A stretch of 64,000 nt of DNA. Source: an uncultured Cohaesibacter sp. GTDB taxonomy: Bacteria > Pseudomonadota > Alphaproteobacteria > Rhizobiales > Cohaesibacteraceae. The translations under genes and the position numbers were made by a program. The notes below the pieces were generated by a model that saw only the letters and a program-made list of their open reading frames with translations, did not search any database and was not told the DNA's origin. Positions 38,745-46,784 of this stretch are shown piece by piece. The stretch's first letter is position 1. Each line of letters begins with the position of its first letter. The stretch is taken from positions 3,141,501 through 3,205,500 of the forward strand of contig NZ_OY762905.1 of NCBI RefSeq assembly GCF_963666525.1. The letters run 5' to 3'.

Positions 38745-39076
38745 CTCTGCCTGCGGTTCTCCGGCTGACGCCTGCGCTGTGCCACTGTTAAGGGTGAGGC
38801 GAAAAAAAGCTGTGCGTGGCAAATTAGGGCGTGCCCTGACCACAATTGAATGTTACTCCTGAAGCTCCGATGAACCCGTGCCGGAGCTTTTGCGGTCAAG
38901 GCGAAGCAATCGCCTGCTGTGCGCGGCAGTTCAGAGGATGAGTTGCGGGGCCTAGACAAATATCAGACCTTGCGACCATCAGATTGCATCCCTTGTCGCA
39001 ATGCGATAAGACAGGGTTGCTAATGTGGGGTCATCCCCGTCAAGACTGTTTCAAGGCTCAAGTCAGGAATTGGTTC
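38745..39076 (+). other. trpA-accD spacer with a second, orphan terminator
   Basis: No coding sequence is apparent. AAGCTCCG (38862-38869) pairs with CGGAGCTT (38882-38889), followed by TTTG, giving a second terminator-like hairpin 118 nt beyond the trpA terminator with no gene in between. AGGGC-GT-GCCCT (38826-38837) is another short dyad. The pattern would fit a small transcript of roughly 100 nt, or an attenuator in the accD leader. Confidence 0.4.
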
Positions 39077-40117
39077 GTGAACTGGATTAACACTGTCGTT
39101 CGACCGAAAATTCGTTCGTTTTTGAATCGCCGGGATGTCCCGGAAAATCTCTGGATCAAGGATCCGGTCACCGGTGAAATGGTGTTCCATCGTGATCTGG
39201 AAAACAATCAGTATGTTGTTCCCAATTCCAACTTCCACATGCGGATTAATGCGGCCCAGCGGTTCCAGTATCTGTTTGACGATGCTGATTACACGCTTCT
39301 GGAAGCACCGGAAGTGGTTGATGACCCGCTCAAGTTTCGCGACATCAAGCGCTATTCGGAACGCCTGAAAGAGGCGCGCTCAAAGACCGGCTACAAGGAC
39401 GCCGTGCAGGTGGCACAGGGTGATGTTGAAGGTCTGTTCCTGACCGCAGCCGTCCAGGATCCGAATTTCATGATCGGCACCCTCGGCATGGCCGCCGGTG
39501 AAGCGCTGATCAAGGGCATGATGAAAGCCGTGGAAGACAAGACGCCTTTCATTCTGTTTTCCGCTTCTGGTGGTGCCCGCATGCAGGAGAGCATCCTGTC
39601 GCTGATGCAGATGCCCCGCGTGACCATCGCCGTACAGGCGCTGCGTGAAGCCGGTCTTCCCTATATCGTCGTTCTGACCGACCCGACTACAGGGGGCGTG
39701 ACCGCCTCCTATGCGATGCTGGGTGATATCCACATCGCCGAACCGGGCGCCCTCATCGGCTTTGCCGGACAGCGCGTGATCGAGCAGACCATTCGCGAAA
39801 AGCTGCCGGATGGATTCCAGCGCGCCGAATATCTCAAGGATCACGGCATGGTGGACATGGTCGTCCATCGCCATGACCTCAAGAAGGTCATCGCACGCCT
39901 TTGCCGTTTCTTCACCAATACCGATGTGCCCGAGGATCTCGCTGAAGAGCGGACATCCGAACAGGTTGCCATCGAAAAGGCCATGGCTGAACTGCCTGCC
40001 AAGGCTGCCACAGCCGAAGGCGAGAAGGCCGCCAGCGCCGCCAAGGCAGACGCACGCGAATCTGCCTCTGCAGGCACGAAAGAGAAATCAGGCGACGCCG
40101 ACAAGAAGGCCGACTGA
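39077..40117 (+). CDS. accD: Acetyl-CoA carboxylase carboxyltransferase subunit beta
   Basis: A 346-residue subunit of acetyl-CoA carboxylase, which makes malonyl-CoA. The start is GTG 39077 ([19 protein letters not shown]), AGGAA 9 nt upstream. The crotonase-like core includes [18 protein letters not shown] and [17 protein letters not shown]. The N-terminal zinc ribbon of E. coli AccD (four Cys) has no cysteines here: the segment reads [18 protein letters not shown]. The last 45 residues are a low-complexity Ala/Lys/Glu tail. The accD-folC order is usual for Rhizobiales. Confidence 0.95.
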   Translation: MNWINTVVRPKIRSFLNRRDVPENLWIKDPVTGEMVFHRDLENNQYVVPNSNFHMRINAAQRFQYLFDDADYTLLEAPEVVDDPLKFRDIKRYSERLKEARSKTGYKDAVQVAQGDVEGLFLTAAVQDPNFMIGTLGMAAGEALIKGMMKAVEDKTPFILFSASGGARMQESILSLMQMPRVTIAVQALREAGLPYIVVLTDPTTGGVTASYAMLGDIHIAEPGALIGFAGQRVIEQTIREKLPDGFQRAEYLKDHGMVDMVVHRHDLKKVIARLCRFFTNTDVPEDLAEERTSEQVAIEKAMAELPAKAATAEGEKAASAAKADARESASAGTKEKSGDADKKAD

Positions 40118-40220
40118 CACCTGCACTGCGGTGCGCGTCATGAAGCCGCTTTCAGCAGGCCTTTCTTCAGGATTTGCCGGCGGTCTCATCGGCTGGCGGC
40201 CCTACAGAGATCAAGCAACG

Positions 40221-40253
40221 GAACATCCTGCGTTTTCAAAACTCAGGATGTTC
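40221..40253 (+). repeat. Long inverted repeat between accD and folC
   Basis: GAACATCCTG (40221-40230) pairs with CAGGATGTTC (40244-40253); inside it GTTTT/AAAAC (40232-40242) pairs again, so the whole 33 nt form one hairpin. It is followed by TTGATTCTGG rather than a T run, so it may be a weak terminator of accD or a protein-binding or RNA processing site. Confidence 0.5.
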
Positions 40254-40394
40254 TTGATTCTGGGCCTTAGGGCTCAATGGGCCCTACAAGGGCCTGCCAA
40301 AAGTGGCCAGTGACTCTGAGCAGGGCAGGGGAGCCCTCCCGACACCCCTGTGCCCGCTGGGCTGACCGGTGCGACCTGAACAGTGACAAAGACG

Positions 40395-41705
40395 ATGACC
40401 GAAGAAACGCAAGCCATTCTGGAGCGCCTTGTTGGCCTCCATCCCAAAAGCATTGATCTGGAGCTGGGCCGCATCGAACGGTTGCTCGCCAAGCTAGGCA
40501 ATCCGCAGCTGTCGCTGCCGCCGACGATCCATATTGCCGGGACCAATGGCAAGGGATCCACGTCCGCCTTTCTGCGCGCGATCGCCGAAGCGGCAGGCAA
40601 GACGGTTCACGTCTACACCTCACCACATCTGGTGCGGTTCTGTGAGCGCATCCGTCTGGCCGGCACCCTCGTCAGCGAAGAGACACTGCTCGATGCCTTG
40701 CGCCGTTGCGAGATTGCCAATGGCGGCGAACCCATCACCTTCTTTGAAATCACCACCACCGCGGCCTTCCTGCTGTTCTCGGAACATCCGGCCGATCTGT
40801 TGATCCTTGAGGTTGGTCTTGGCGGTCGGTTCGATGCGACCAATGTCATTGTTGATCCGCTGGCAACCGTCATCACCCCCATCGCTCATGATCACGAAGG
40901 CTTCTTTGGCTCGAAGATTTCCAGAATCGCCTGGGAGAAAGCCGGGATCATGAAAAAGGGCATTCCTGCCATCTGGGCGCAACAGGAAGAAGAAGTGCGT
41001 GCGGTGCTGGAAGAGGAAGCGGCCAAGGTTGGCGCAGGCCCTCTTGCTATCGGCGGGCAGGACTGGATGAGCTATGAAGAACATGGCCGTCTGCTCTTTC
41101 AGGGTGAAAGCGGCCTGATGGATCTGCCGTTGCCCCGCCTTGGCGGACGGCATCAGCTCGCTAATGCTGGCGTGGCCATTGCGACCACAAGGCAGGTCAT
41201 GCCCGAAATCACCGATGAACAGATCGCCAAAGGGCTGACGTCTGTTGACTGGCCTGCACGCCTGCAGCGCTTGACATCGGGAACCCTGTTGCAGCAACTG
41301 CCCAAGGATGTCGAGCTGTGGCTTGATGGCGGCCACAACCCTCATGCCGGGCTGGCTGTTGCGTCGGCCTTTGCCGATCTGGAAGAAAAGGCGCCGCGCC
41401 CGCTGCATATGATCGTCGGGATGCTGAATACCAAGGATCCGGCAGGCTACTTTGCGCCCTTCAAGGGGTTGGCAAAGGATATCATCACCGTGCCAATTGT
41501 CGGCAATGACGCTGGACGAGATCCGGTCGAGCTTGCCCAGATCGCCCAGCAGGCCGGGATCCCGGCTTCGGCTGCCGGTTCGGTGGACGAGGCGCTCAAG
41601 CGTCTGACGCTGATGAATTTGAAACCAGCCCCCCGAATCCTGATTGCAGGCTCACTCTATCTGGCTGGCAACATCCTGCGAGATAACGGCACCCCGCCGC
41701 AATGA
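40395..41705 (+). CDS. folC: Bifunctional dihydrofolate/folylpolyglutamate synthase
   Basis: A 436-residue Mur-ligase-like enzyme that makes dihydrofolate and adds glutamates to folates. IHIAGTNGKGSTSAFL carries the ATP P-loop, followed by YTSPHLVRFCERI, LEVGLGGRFDATNV, TPIAHDHEGFFG and EKAGIMK; the C-terminal domain has WLDGGHNPHAG. ATG 40395 or the in-frame GTG 40383 may be the start; neither has a strong ribosome binding site. Confidence 0.94.
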   Translation: MTEETQAILERLVGLHPKSIDLELGRIERLLAKLGNPQLSLPPTIHIAGTNGKGSTSAFLRAIAEAAGKTVHVYTSPHLVRFCERIRLAGTLVSEETLLDALRRCEIANGGEPITFFEITTTAAFLLFSEHPADLLILEVGLGGRFDATNVIVDPLATVITPIAHDHEGFFGSKISRIAWEKAGIMKKGIPAIWAQQEEEVRAVLEEEAAKVGAGPLAIGGQDWMSYEEHGRLLFQGESGLMDLPLPRLGGRHQLANAGVAIATTRQVMPEITDEQIAKGLTSVDWPARLQRLTSGTLLQQLPKDVELWLDGGHNPHAGLAVASAFADLEEKAPRPLHMIVGMLNTKDPAGYFAPFKGLAKDIITVPIVGNDAGRDPVELAQIAQQAGIPASAAGSVDEALKRLTLMNLKPAPRILIAGSLYLAGNILRDNGTPPQ

Positions 41706-42325
41706 TCGCTTGAGCCTTGATAGGCTCCTGCAAACCAAATCCCCCGCCCGTTTGCCAATGGCAAGAGGTCCCATGTCTGCTGCATGGCTGCGGTAAGCTG
41801 TTGCCGGGCAACTGCGAGCCATGCCTTTGCGGGATGGCTACACGCTTTGGGACCGGAAAAGCGGCTCTGCACGTCAAGAACAAATAAAATTATATCGATG
41901 CAAACGCTTGATTTGCATTTTTCGACCTGTGAATTGTCCAGGTTTGACCGCGCCGCAAAGCGGTTTCGCCCTCTTTTGCGAGGCATTTGCACCGCTTCAA
42001 TGAGGCAAGATATCCCAAAATGCTCGGCAGTGGAAAATACATAATCCGTTAGTCGTAAAATAGACGATTTTTAAGATATTGAAAAATAACGATAAAAATT
42101 TCAATTTGGCGACATCATGCAAGAAATGCATGGCTAAAATTGAAGGTGCTCTGGAATTGCATGATCGACAAGACAGCTATGCAAACTTGGGGGGTGTAAA
42201 ATTTTGAGCCATGATCTATATACATAATCAAGAAAGCGATGAGGAACTTTAAAACGAAATACTCCGAAGCGCTTTTGAAAAGCAGTAGAAACCAACAAGC
42301 CACGTAGCAACAAAGGATGATGACA
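41706..42325. other. Long intergenic region before the DUF1127 gene
   Basis: No gene seen in 620 nt. A terminator-like hairpin ATGCAAA/TTTGCAT (41898-41918) with a T run to 41922 may end the folC transcript. From about 42020 to 42330 the sequence is unusually AT-rich and must hold the promoter of the DUF1127/RNA unit; a CTTG (42186-42189) 19 nt before CCATGAT (42209-42215) vaguely resembles an RpoH-type promoter, without being convincing. Confidence 0.4.
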
Positions 42326-42481
42326 ATGATCAATACCGTTGTGAAGAACTACCGTCAGTGGCGCAACTACCGCGACACCGTTGAGGAACTGAACCGTTTG
42401 AGCAACCGCGATCTCAGCGATCTGGGTATCTCGCGTTCGGACATCAGCGAAATTGCGCGCGAAGCTGCTATCACTAAATAA
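42326..42481 (+). CDS. Small DUF1127 protein (CcaF1-like)
   Basis: A 51-residue, Arg-rich protein too small for most gene callers. Its C-terminal half, ELNRLSNRDLSDLGISRSDI (21-40), is the DUF1127 signature (L-x-x-L-s-D-R-x-L-x-D-I/L-G-I-x-R-x-x-I). AAAGGA (42312-42317) is 8 nt from ATG 42326; two in-frame ATG codons at 42317 and 42320 are alternatives. The stop at 42481 is followed within a few nt by four hairpins with anti-Shine-Dalgarno loops. In Rhodobacter a DUF1127 gene (ccaF1) is co-transcribed with the CcsR RNAs and its product influences RNA turnover during stress; the same arrangement suggests the same unit here. Confidence 0.9.
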   Translation: MINTVVKNYRQWRNYRDTVEELNRLSNRDLSDLGISRSDISEIAREAAITK

Positions 42482-42640
42482 AAAAGTCTTTCGCTGACGA
42501 CACGTCCTAGCGAAAGCCCCAGTTTCATAGAATTCAGGCTTTTCCTCCTCCCAAAGCCTGATACGATCCAAAACTACCTCCTCCCAGTTTTGGATCCTCC
42601 AACGAAGCCCACCGGACCTCCTCCCCCGGTGGGCTTTCGT
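42482..42640 (+). ncRNA. CcsR/cuckoo-type small RNA with three CCTCCTCCC loops
   Basis: Four consecutive stem-loops follow the DUF1127 stop. SL1: CTTTCGCT (42488-42495) with AGCGAAAG (42509-42516). SL2: TCAGGCTTT (42534-42542) with AAAGCCTGA (42553-42561), loop containing CCTCCTCCC (42544-42552). SL3: GATCCAAAACT (42565-42575) with AGTTTTGGATC (42586-42596), loop CCTCCTCCC (42577-42585). SL4: AAGCCCACCGG (42605-42615) with CCGGTGGGCTT (42626-42636), loop CCTCCTCCC (42617-42625), then TCGTTTG, acting as terminator. The stems differ in sequence while the loops are identical, so the loops are selected. They are complementary to Shine-Dalgarno sequences and match the cuckoo family (CcsR1-4 in Rhodobacter). 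The mature RNAs probably arise by processing of the DUF1127 mRNA. Confidence 0.88.
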
Positions 42641-42715
42641 TTGTCTGGGCATTGCCTTTCTGGGTCGAAACGGCTCTTCTCTTCCCTGGTTTTGCATAAC
42701 ACTCTGTTTCAAATA

Positions 42716-42747
42716 CAAAAAACCCGGCCAATTGAAATTGACCGGGT
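42716..42747 (-). terminator. Intrinsic terminator of trxA
   Basis: On the minus strand ACCCGG (42747-42742) pairs with CCGGGT (42727-42722), with an inner CAATT/AATTG stem, followed by a T run. It faces the terminator hairpin of the convergent small RNA. Confidence 0.85.
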
Positions 42748-42775
42748 CGGGAATTCTTGTCGTATGCGGGCGAAA

Positions 42776-43093
42776 TCAGGCGCCGGTTTCGATCCAGCGA
42801 ACCAGATCGTTCTTCGGAGCAGCGCCCACTTTCATCGCAACCGCTTCACCGCCCTTGAAGAGCAGCAGGGTCGGGATGGACCGCACGCCAAACTGGGCTG
42901 CGGTGTTGGGGTTCTCGTCAACATTCACCTTGACGATCTTGACGCTGTCTTCCTTTTCCTTGGAGATTTCGTCCAGGATAGGAGCGATCATCTTGCATGG
43001 GCCACACCATTCTGCCCAGAAATCGACAACAACAGGCACATCGCCCTGAACTTCCTGAGTGAAGGTTGCGTCGGTTGCATTTACGATAGCCAT
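42776..43093 (-). CDS. trxA: Thioredoxin
   Basis: A 105-residue thioredoxin with the redox centre WCGPC (29-33) inside [20 protein letters not shown], and [12 protein letters not shown] with the cis-proline. It reduces disulfides in cytosolic enzymes such as ribonucleotide reductase. The start [11 protein letters not shown] corresponds to the usual length; an open extension upstream to 43168 is not needed. Last gene of the addB-addA-trxA group, 129 nt after addA. Confidence 0.96.
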   Translation of the reverse strand: MAIVNATDATFTQEVQGDVPVVVDFWAEWCGPCKMIAPILDEISKEKEDSVKIVKVNVDENPNTAAQFGVRSIPTLLLFKGGEAVAMKVGAAPKNDLVRWIETGA

Positions 43094-43222
43094 CTTATGC
43101 CTCTTTCCAATGCGCCCCACCGAACTCCACAAGCGAACGGATCCGGGCTGGTTTCTATCAATATTCATTGATATTTGAATATTGGACTGTTGTTCTGAAG
43201 GTAGGTATTCGCCTTTCCTTCG

Positions 43223-46200
43223 TCAAGGAGCAATAGGTCGATTGACGTCAATCTCATCGAGAGCAGATTGCCGCAAGCCTTTGGAAACCTGCATTATGCT
43301 TGGCCCGGCGGTCCACAGCAACAGGGTTTCGACAGTCTTGCCCGGATAAAGTGGCTCCAGCAGCCGGGCATAAAGCGCCATCTGGCTGCGATAGGCCAGG
43401 GGAATCGCCTCGGGCGACGCCGGTACGGAGCGATTCGTCTTGTAATCGACGATGATCACCCTGTCGTCGCGCACGATCAGTCGGTCGATCTGGCCGGAAA
43501 CTGTATGGTCTTCCCCAGCAACGGTTACAACACCGGCGATGGCCACTTCCGCAAGGCTGTCCGGGCTGAACAGATCAGCGAAATCCGGGTTGGACAAGAG
43601 CAGCAAAACCTCATCCAGAACGGCAATGCGCGCTGTCTCCGGCATGAATTTTGCGACATGGGAAAGATACGAGAGGCCCGCTACTTTTCGTTCATTTTCA
43701 GCGACTTGTGGAAGGTTCTCGATGAGGGCGTGAATGATAGTACCCCGTCTGCGCGGTTCCCAGTCATGCACGGGGCTGTGACTGCTGCCGCTGGCTACGA
43801 GCTGCGGACCACCGCGTTCGGCCTCGATCTTTTCCGCCGCTTTCGAAGGCTGCAACAGGGCCGTCGGGCGTGGTGGCTCACTGGCCTTGCGGAACAGCCA
43901 GTCGGGCAGCACTTCGCCAGCAGTCGCACCGGAAGCCTGTGCCGTCTCGACGGCGTCCCGGTCGCGGAAATTGCCTGCAAGGTGCCAGCGATAGATGGGG
44001 TCGCCGGTGACCGGGTGCGGTATTTCCTGCAATTCTTCCGACAGTGCCCGGCGGGTAACCTCATACCAGCAGTTCTCAGCCGGTGCCCGTACTCCGGTAT
44101 AGCCGGTAAGGTAAAGCCGGTCTTCGGCGCGGGTCATGCCGACATAGAGTAGCCGCAGATATTCTTCTTCCGCTTCCGCATCAAGCCGCGACAGCGCAGC
44201 GGCAACGGGCGCCGGCTGGTTGGCTGAAGAGGCCTTCCAGACCTTCAGATTCGGACTGCCGTCAGGGGTTTCAAGGTCTACAAGATGCGGGTGATGTCTG
44301 GCATTGGCCGGTTTGCCGGTTCCGTCTACCAGAAAGACAATCGGTGCCTCCAGGCCCTTCGAGCCATGCACCGTCATCACGCGGATCTGTCCTTCGGCCG
44401 CGCCCATGTCGCGCTTGATCTCCGCACCGCCCTGCCGCATGGCTGCAAGGAACGATTGCAGGTTTGGCGTCTGCTTTTTCTCGAAATCGAGAGCACGGGA
44501 CAACAGCTCGTCGATGACCTCGTCGGCCTCCGGTCCGAGGCGTTCGATGAAGGCCCGGCGCTTGCCCTCGGGACCGAGAATCTGGGCAAAGAAATCAAAC
44601 GGTGGCTGGAAGTCGATCTGCCCCTGCCAGCGGCTGAGCTGGGCAAAGATTGTGGTGAAATCCTCATCACCTACAGCCCCCGCATCGGCGCGTTTTCGCA
44701 AGATATCCCAGAGGCTTACCGAGCGTCCACCCGCTTCGTGGGCGAGGTCATACAGGCGCTCGTCCGACAGTCCGAACAGCGGGCTGCGCAGCACAGCAGC
44801 CAGCGACAGATCATCCTCCGGCAACAGCATGATGTCGCCCAGTGCCAACAGGTCCATCACCGCAATATGGTCGAGCAGCGCCAGCCGGTCGGCACCGGCC
44901 ACCGGCAGCCCGGCCTCCTTCAGCGCCCGGTTGACGGCATTGACGAACGCCCCGCGTTTGCGCACCAGAACGAGCACGTCCCCTGCCGTTATCTTGCGCC
45001 CGTTGCCTTCCAGATGCTGCCCGGTGTCGAGCCAGTGGCGGATGGTTCGGGCGATGTCCTTTGCCAGCCGTACTTGCGGATCTGCGTCGCCCTGTGCATC
45101 CAGCGGCTTGGCCCAATCCTCGTCCATGGCCGGTTCGGTGCGCTCATAAAGCGGCCAGACCTCGACAAGGCCGGGATCGCGCCCACGGATCGGTTCATGG
45201 TCGGTTTTCTGCTTGTCTGAAGACAGGGCCTCGTAGGTGGTTGCCGACGAGAAAACCTGATCGACCGATTTGAGCACATGAGGCGTCGAGCGGAAGGACA
45301 GCCGCAGCTTGATATCATGGAAGGGCTTTTGCGCGCGTCCGGCCTGACGGCCGAAGTGCTGACGCATATCGGCGAACCATTTTGGCTTGGCGCCTTGAAA
45401 GGAGTAGATCGACTGTTTTTCGTCGCCAACGGCAAAAATTGTGCGATTGATGTCCCGAGCGCTGTCGCCAGAGAAAAATTCTTCTCCGAGTTGCTGGATG
45501 ATTTCCCACTGATGGGGGTTGGTGTCCTGCGCCTCATCAACCAGAATATGGTCGATGCCCTGATCCAGTTTGTAATGCACCCAGGCAGCGGCCCGAACCG
45601 GGCGCAGCAATTGGGCTGCCTTGAGGATCAGGTCTTCGAAATCCATCAGCCCGCGGGCAGCCTTGGCCCGCTCATAATAACTGATCACCCCCTCGGCCAG
45701 CGTGAAGAGCGCCCGGCTGACCTCCAAAGTCACAAGAGCGTTGCGCTTGTCAAACAGCGCGTCGAGCCGTGTTTGCTCTCGCTCGATGGCTCCCTCAAGG
45801 CCGAGGTCGCCTTCGATCATCTTTTTCGAAGCCATGTAGGACAGGGCCTTGGCCTTGCCGTCCTTTTTGCGGAATAGCTCAAGCCAAAGGTTGATCTGCT
45901 CGCCAAGTGGTGGACGGGCAAGAAGAGCGCGCATCAGCACGGCCTGCGCCTTGTCCCGCTTGCCGCCGGTTTCAAACAACGGGGCCAGCGCGCTGAGATA
46001 GTCTGCGGCAAAGTCCGGCCCGAACGGAATGGCAGCATCAAGCGCGGCCAGAGAGTCGCCCACCTCTAGACCGAGTGCCGCCGCCAGACTGGCTACCGCC
46101 GCCTCAAGGCCCGTGGAACCTGCTCCGGGGGCGGAGATTTCAGCACCTTCCATGAAACGGCCAAAGCCTTCGCGGTCGCGCACCACCGAGATGAGCGCGC

Positions 46201-46783
46201 TCTGAATATCCATGTCGCCCATGTGATTGATCAGCAGGCCGAGTGCCGCAGTCCATTGTGGCCGGATCTCGAGGCGGGCTGCCCGCATCACATGGGAAAG
46301 CGACGCCTCCAGCAGCTCCGAGGCCAGCTGGTCGTCGAGAATCTCGAAATGGGCCGGTACGTTGGCCTCGAGCGGGAACTGATGCAAAAGCCGTTCGGCG
46401 AAGGCATGGATGGTCTGGATTTTCAACCCGCCCGGCGTTTCCAGCGCCCGTGCGAACAGGCGGCGGGCCCGCTGGAGCTGAGGATCGGTGGGCCGCTTGC
46501 CGTCAAGGCTGATCAGCTCCTGCCGCAGCGCATCGTCTGAGAGTTCGGTCCAGCCGCTGAGCTGACGAAACACGCGGTTCGACATCTCCGCCGCAGCCGC
46601 CTTGGTGAAGGTGAGGCAGAGGATCTTGGACGGTTCGGTGCCTGCCAGCAACAGCCGGATGACGCGGCGAGCCAGCACGAAGGTCTTGCCCGACCCGGCA
46701 TTGGCGCTCACCCAGGCCGAGTTTTCCGGGTCCGATGCGCGGGACTGGGCTTCCTGTGTCTCGAGAGGAATCTGCATGGCCAT
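43223..46783 (-). CDS. addA: Double-strand break repair helicase AddA
   Basis: A 1187-residue UvrD-like helicase-nuclease of the alphaproteobacterial AddAB type, which resects DNA ends for RecA-dependent repair. Walker A is ANAGSGKT (27-34) after the Q motif TQEAQ; LVDEAQDTNPHQWEII carries Walker B, VGDEKQSIYSFQGA motif III, and MTVHGSKGLEAPIVFLVDG, LLYVGMTRAEDRLYLTGY later motifs. The C-terminal RecB-type nuclease has RRGTIIHALIENLP, QIDRLIV and VDYKTNR. ATG 46783 begins 1 nt after the addB stop, so the two subunits are translationally coupled. Confidence 0.95.
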   Translation of the reverse strand: MAMQIPLETQEAQSRASDPENSAWVSANAGSGKTFVLARRVIRLLLAGTEPSKILCLTFTKAAAAEMSNRVFRQLSGWTELSDDALRQELISLDGKRPTDPQLQRARRLFARALETPGGLKIQTIHAFAERLLHQFPLEANVPAHFEILDDQLASELLEASLSHVMRAARLEIRPQWTAALGLLINHMGDMDIQSALISVVRDREGFGRFMEGAEISAPGAGSTGLEAAVASLAAALGLEVGDSLAALDAAIPFGPDFAADYLSALAPLFETGGKRDKAQAVLMRALLARPPLGEQINLWLELFRKKDGKAKALSYMASKKMIEGDLGLEGAIEREQTRLDALFDKRNALVTLEVSRALFTLAEGVISYYERAKAARGLMDFEDLILKAAQLLRPVRAAAWVHYKLDQGIDHILVDEAQDTNPHQWEIIQQLGEEFFSGDSARDINRTIFAVGDEKQSIYSFQGAKPKWFADMRQHFGRQAGRAQKPFHDIKLRLSFRSTPHVLKSVDQVFSSATTYEALSSDKQKTDHEPIRGRDPGLVEVWPLYERTEPAMDEDWAKPLDAQGDADPQVRLAKDIARTIRHWLDTGQHLEGNGRKITAGDVLVLVRKRGAFVNAVNRALKEAGLPVAGADRLALLDHIAVMDLLALGDIMLLPEDDLSLAAVLRSPLFGLSDERLYDLAHEAGGRSVSLWDILRKRADAGAVGDEDFTTIFAQLSRWQGQIDFQPPFDFFAQILGPEGKRRAFIERLGPEADEVIDELLSRALDFEKKQTPNLQSFLAAMRQGGAEIKRDMGAAEGQIRVMTVHGSKGLEAPIVFLVDGTGKPANARHHPHLVDLETPDGSPNLKVWKASSANQPAPVAAALSRLDAEAEEEYLRLLYVGMTRAEDRLYLTGYTGVRAPAENCWYEVTRRALSEELQEIPHPVTGDPIYRWHLAGNFRDRDAVETAQASGATAGEVLPDWLFRKASEPPRPTALLQPSKAAEKIEAERGGPQLVASGSSHSPVHDWEPRRRGTIIHALIENLPQVAENERKVAGLSYLSHVAKFMPETARIAVLDEVLLLLSNPDFADLFSPDSLAEVAIAGVVTVAGEDHTVSGQIDRLIVRDDRVIIVDYKTNRSVPASPEAIPLAYRSQMALYARLLEPLYPGKTVETLLLWTAGPSIMQVSKGLRQSALDEIDVNRPIAP

Positions 46784-46784
46784 G

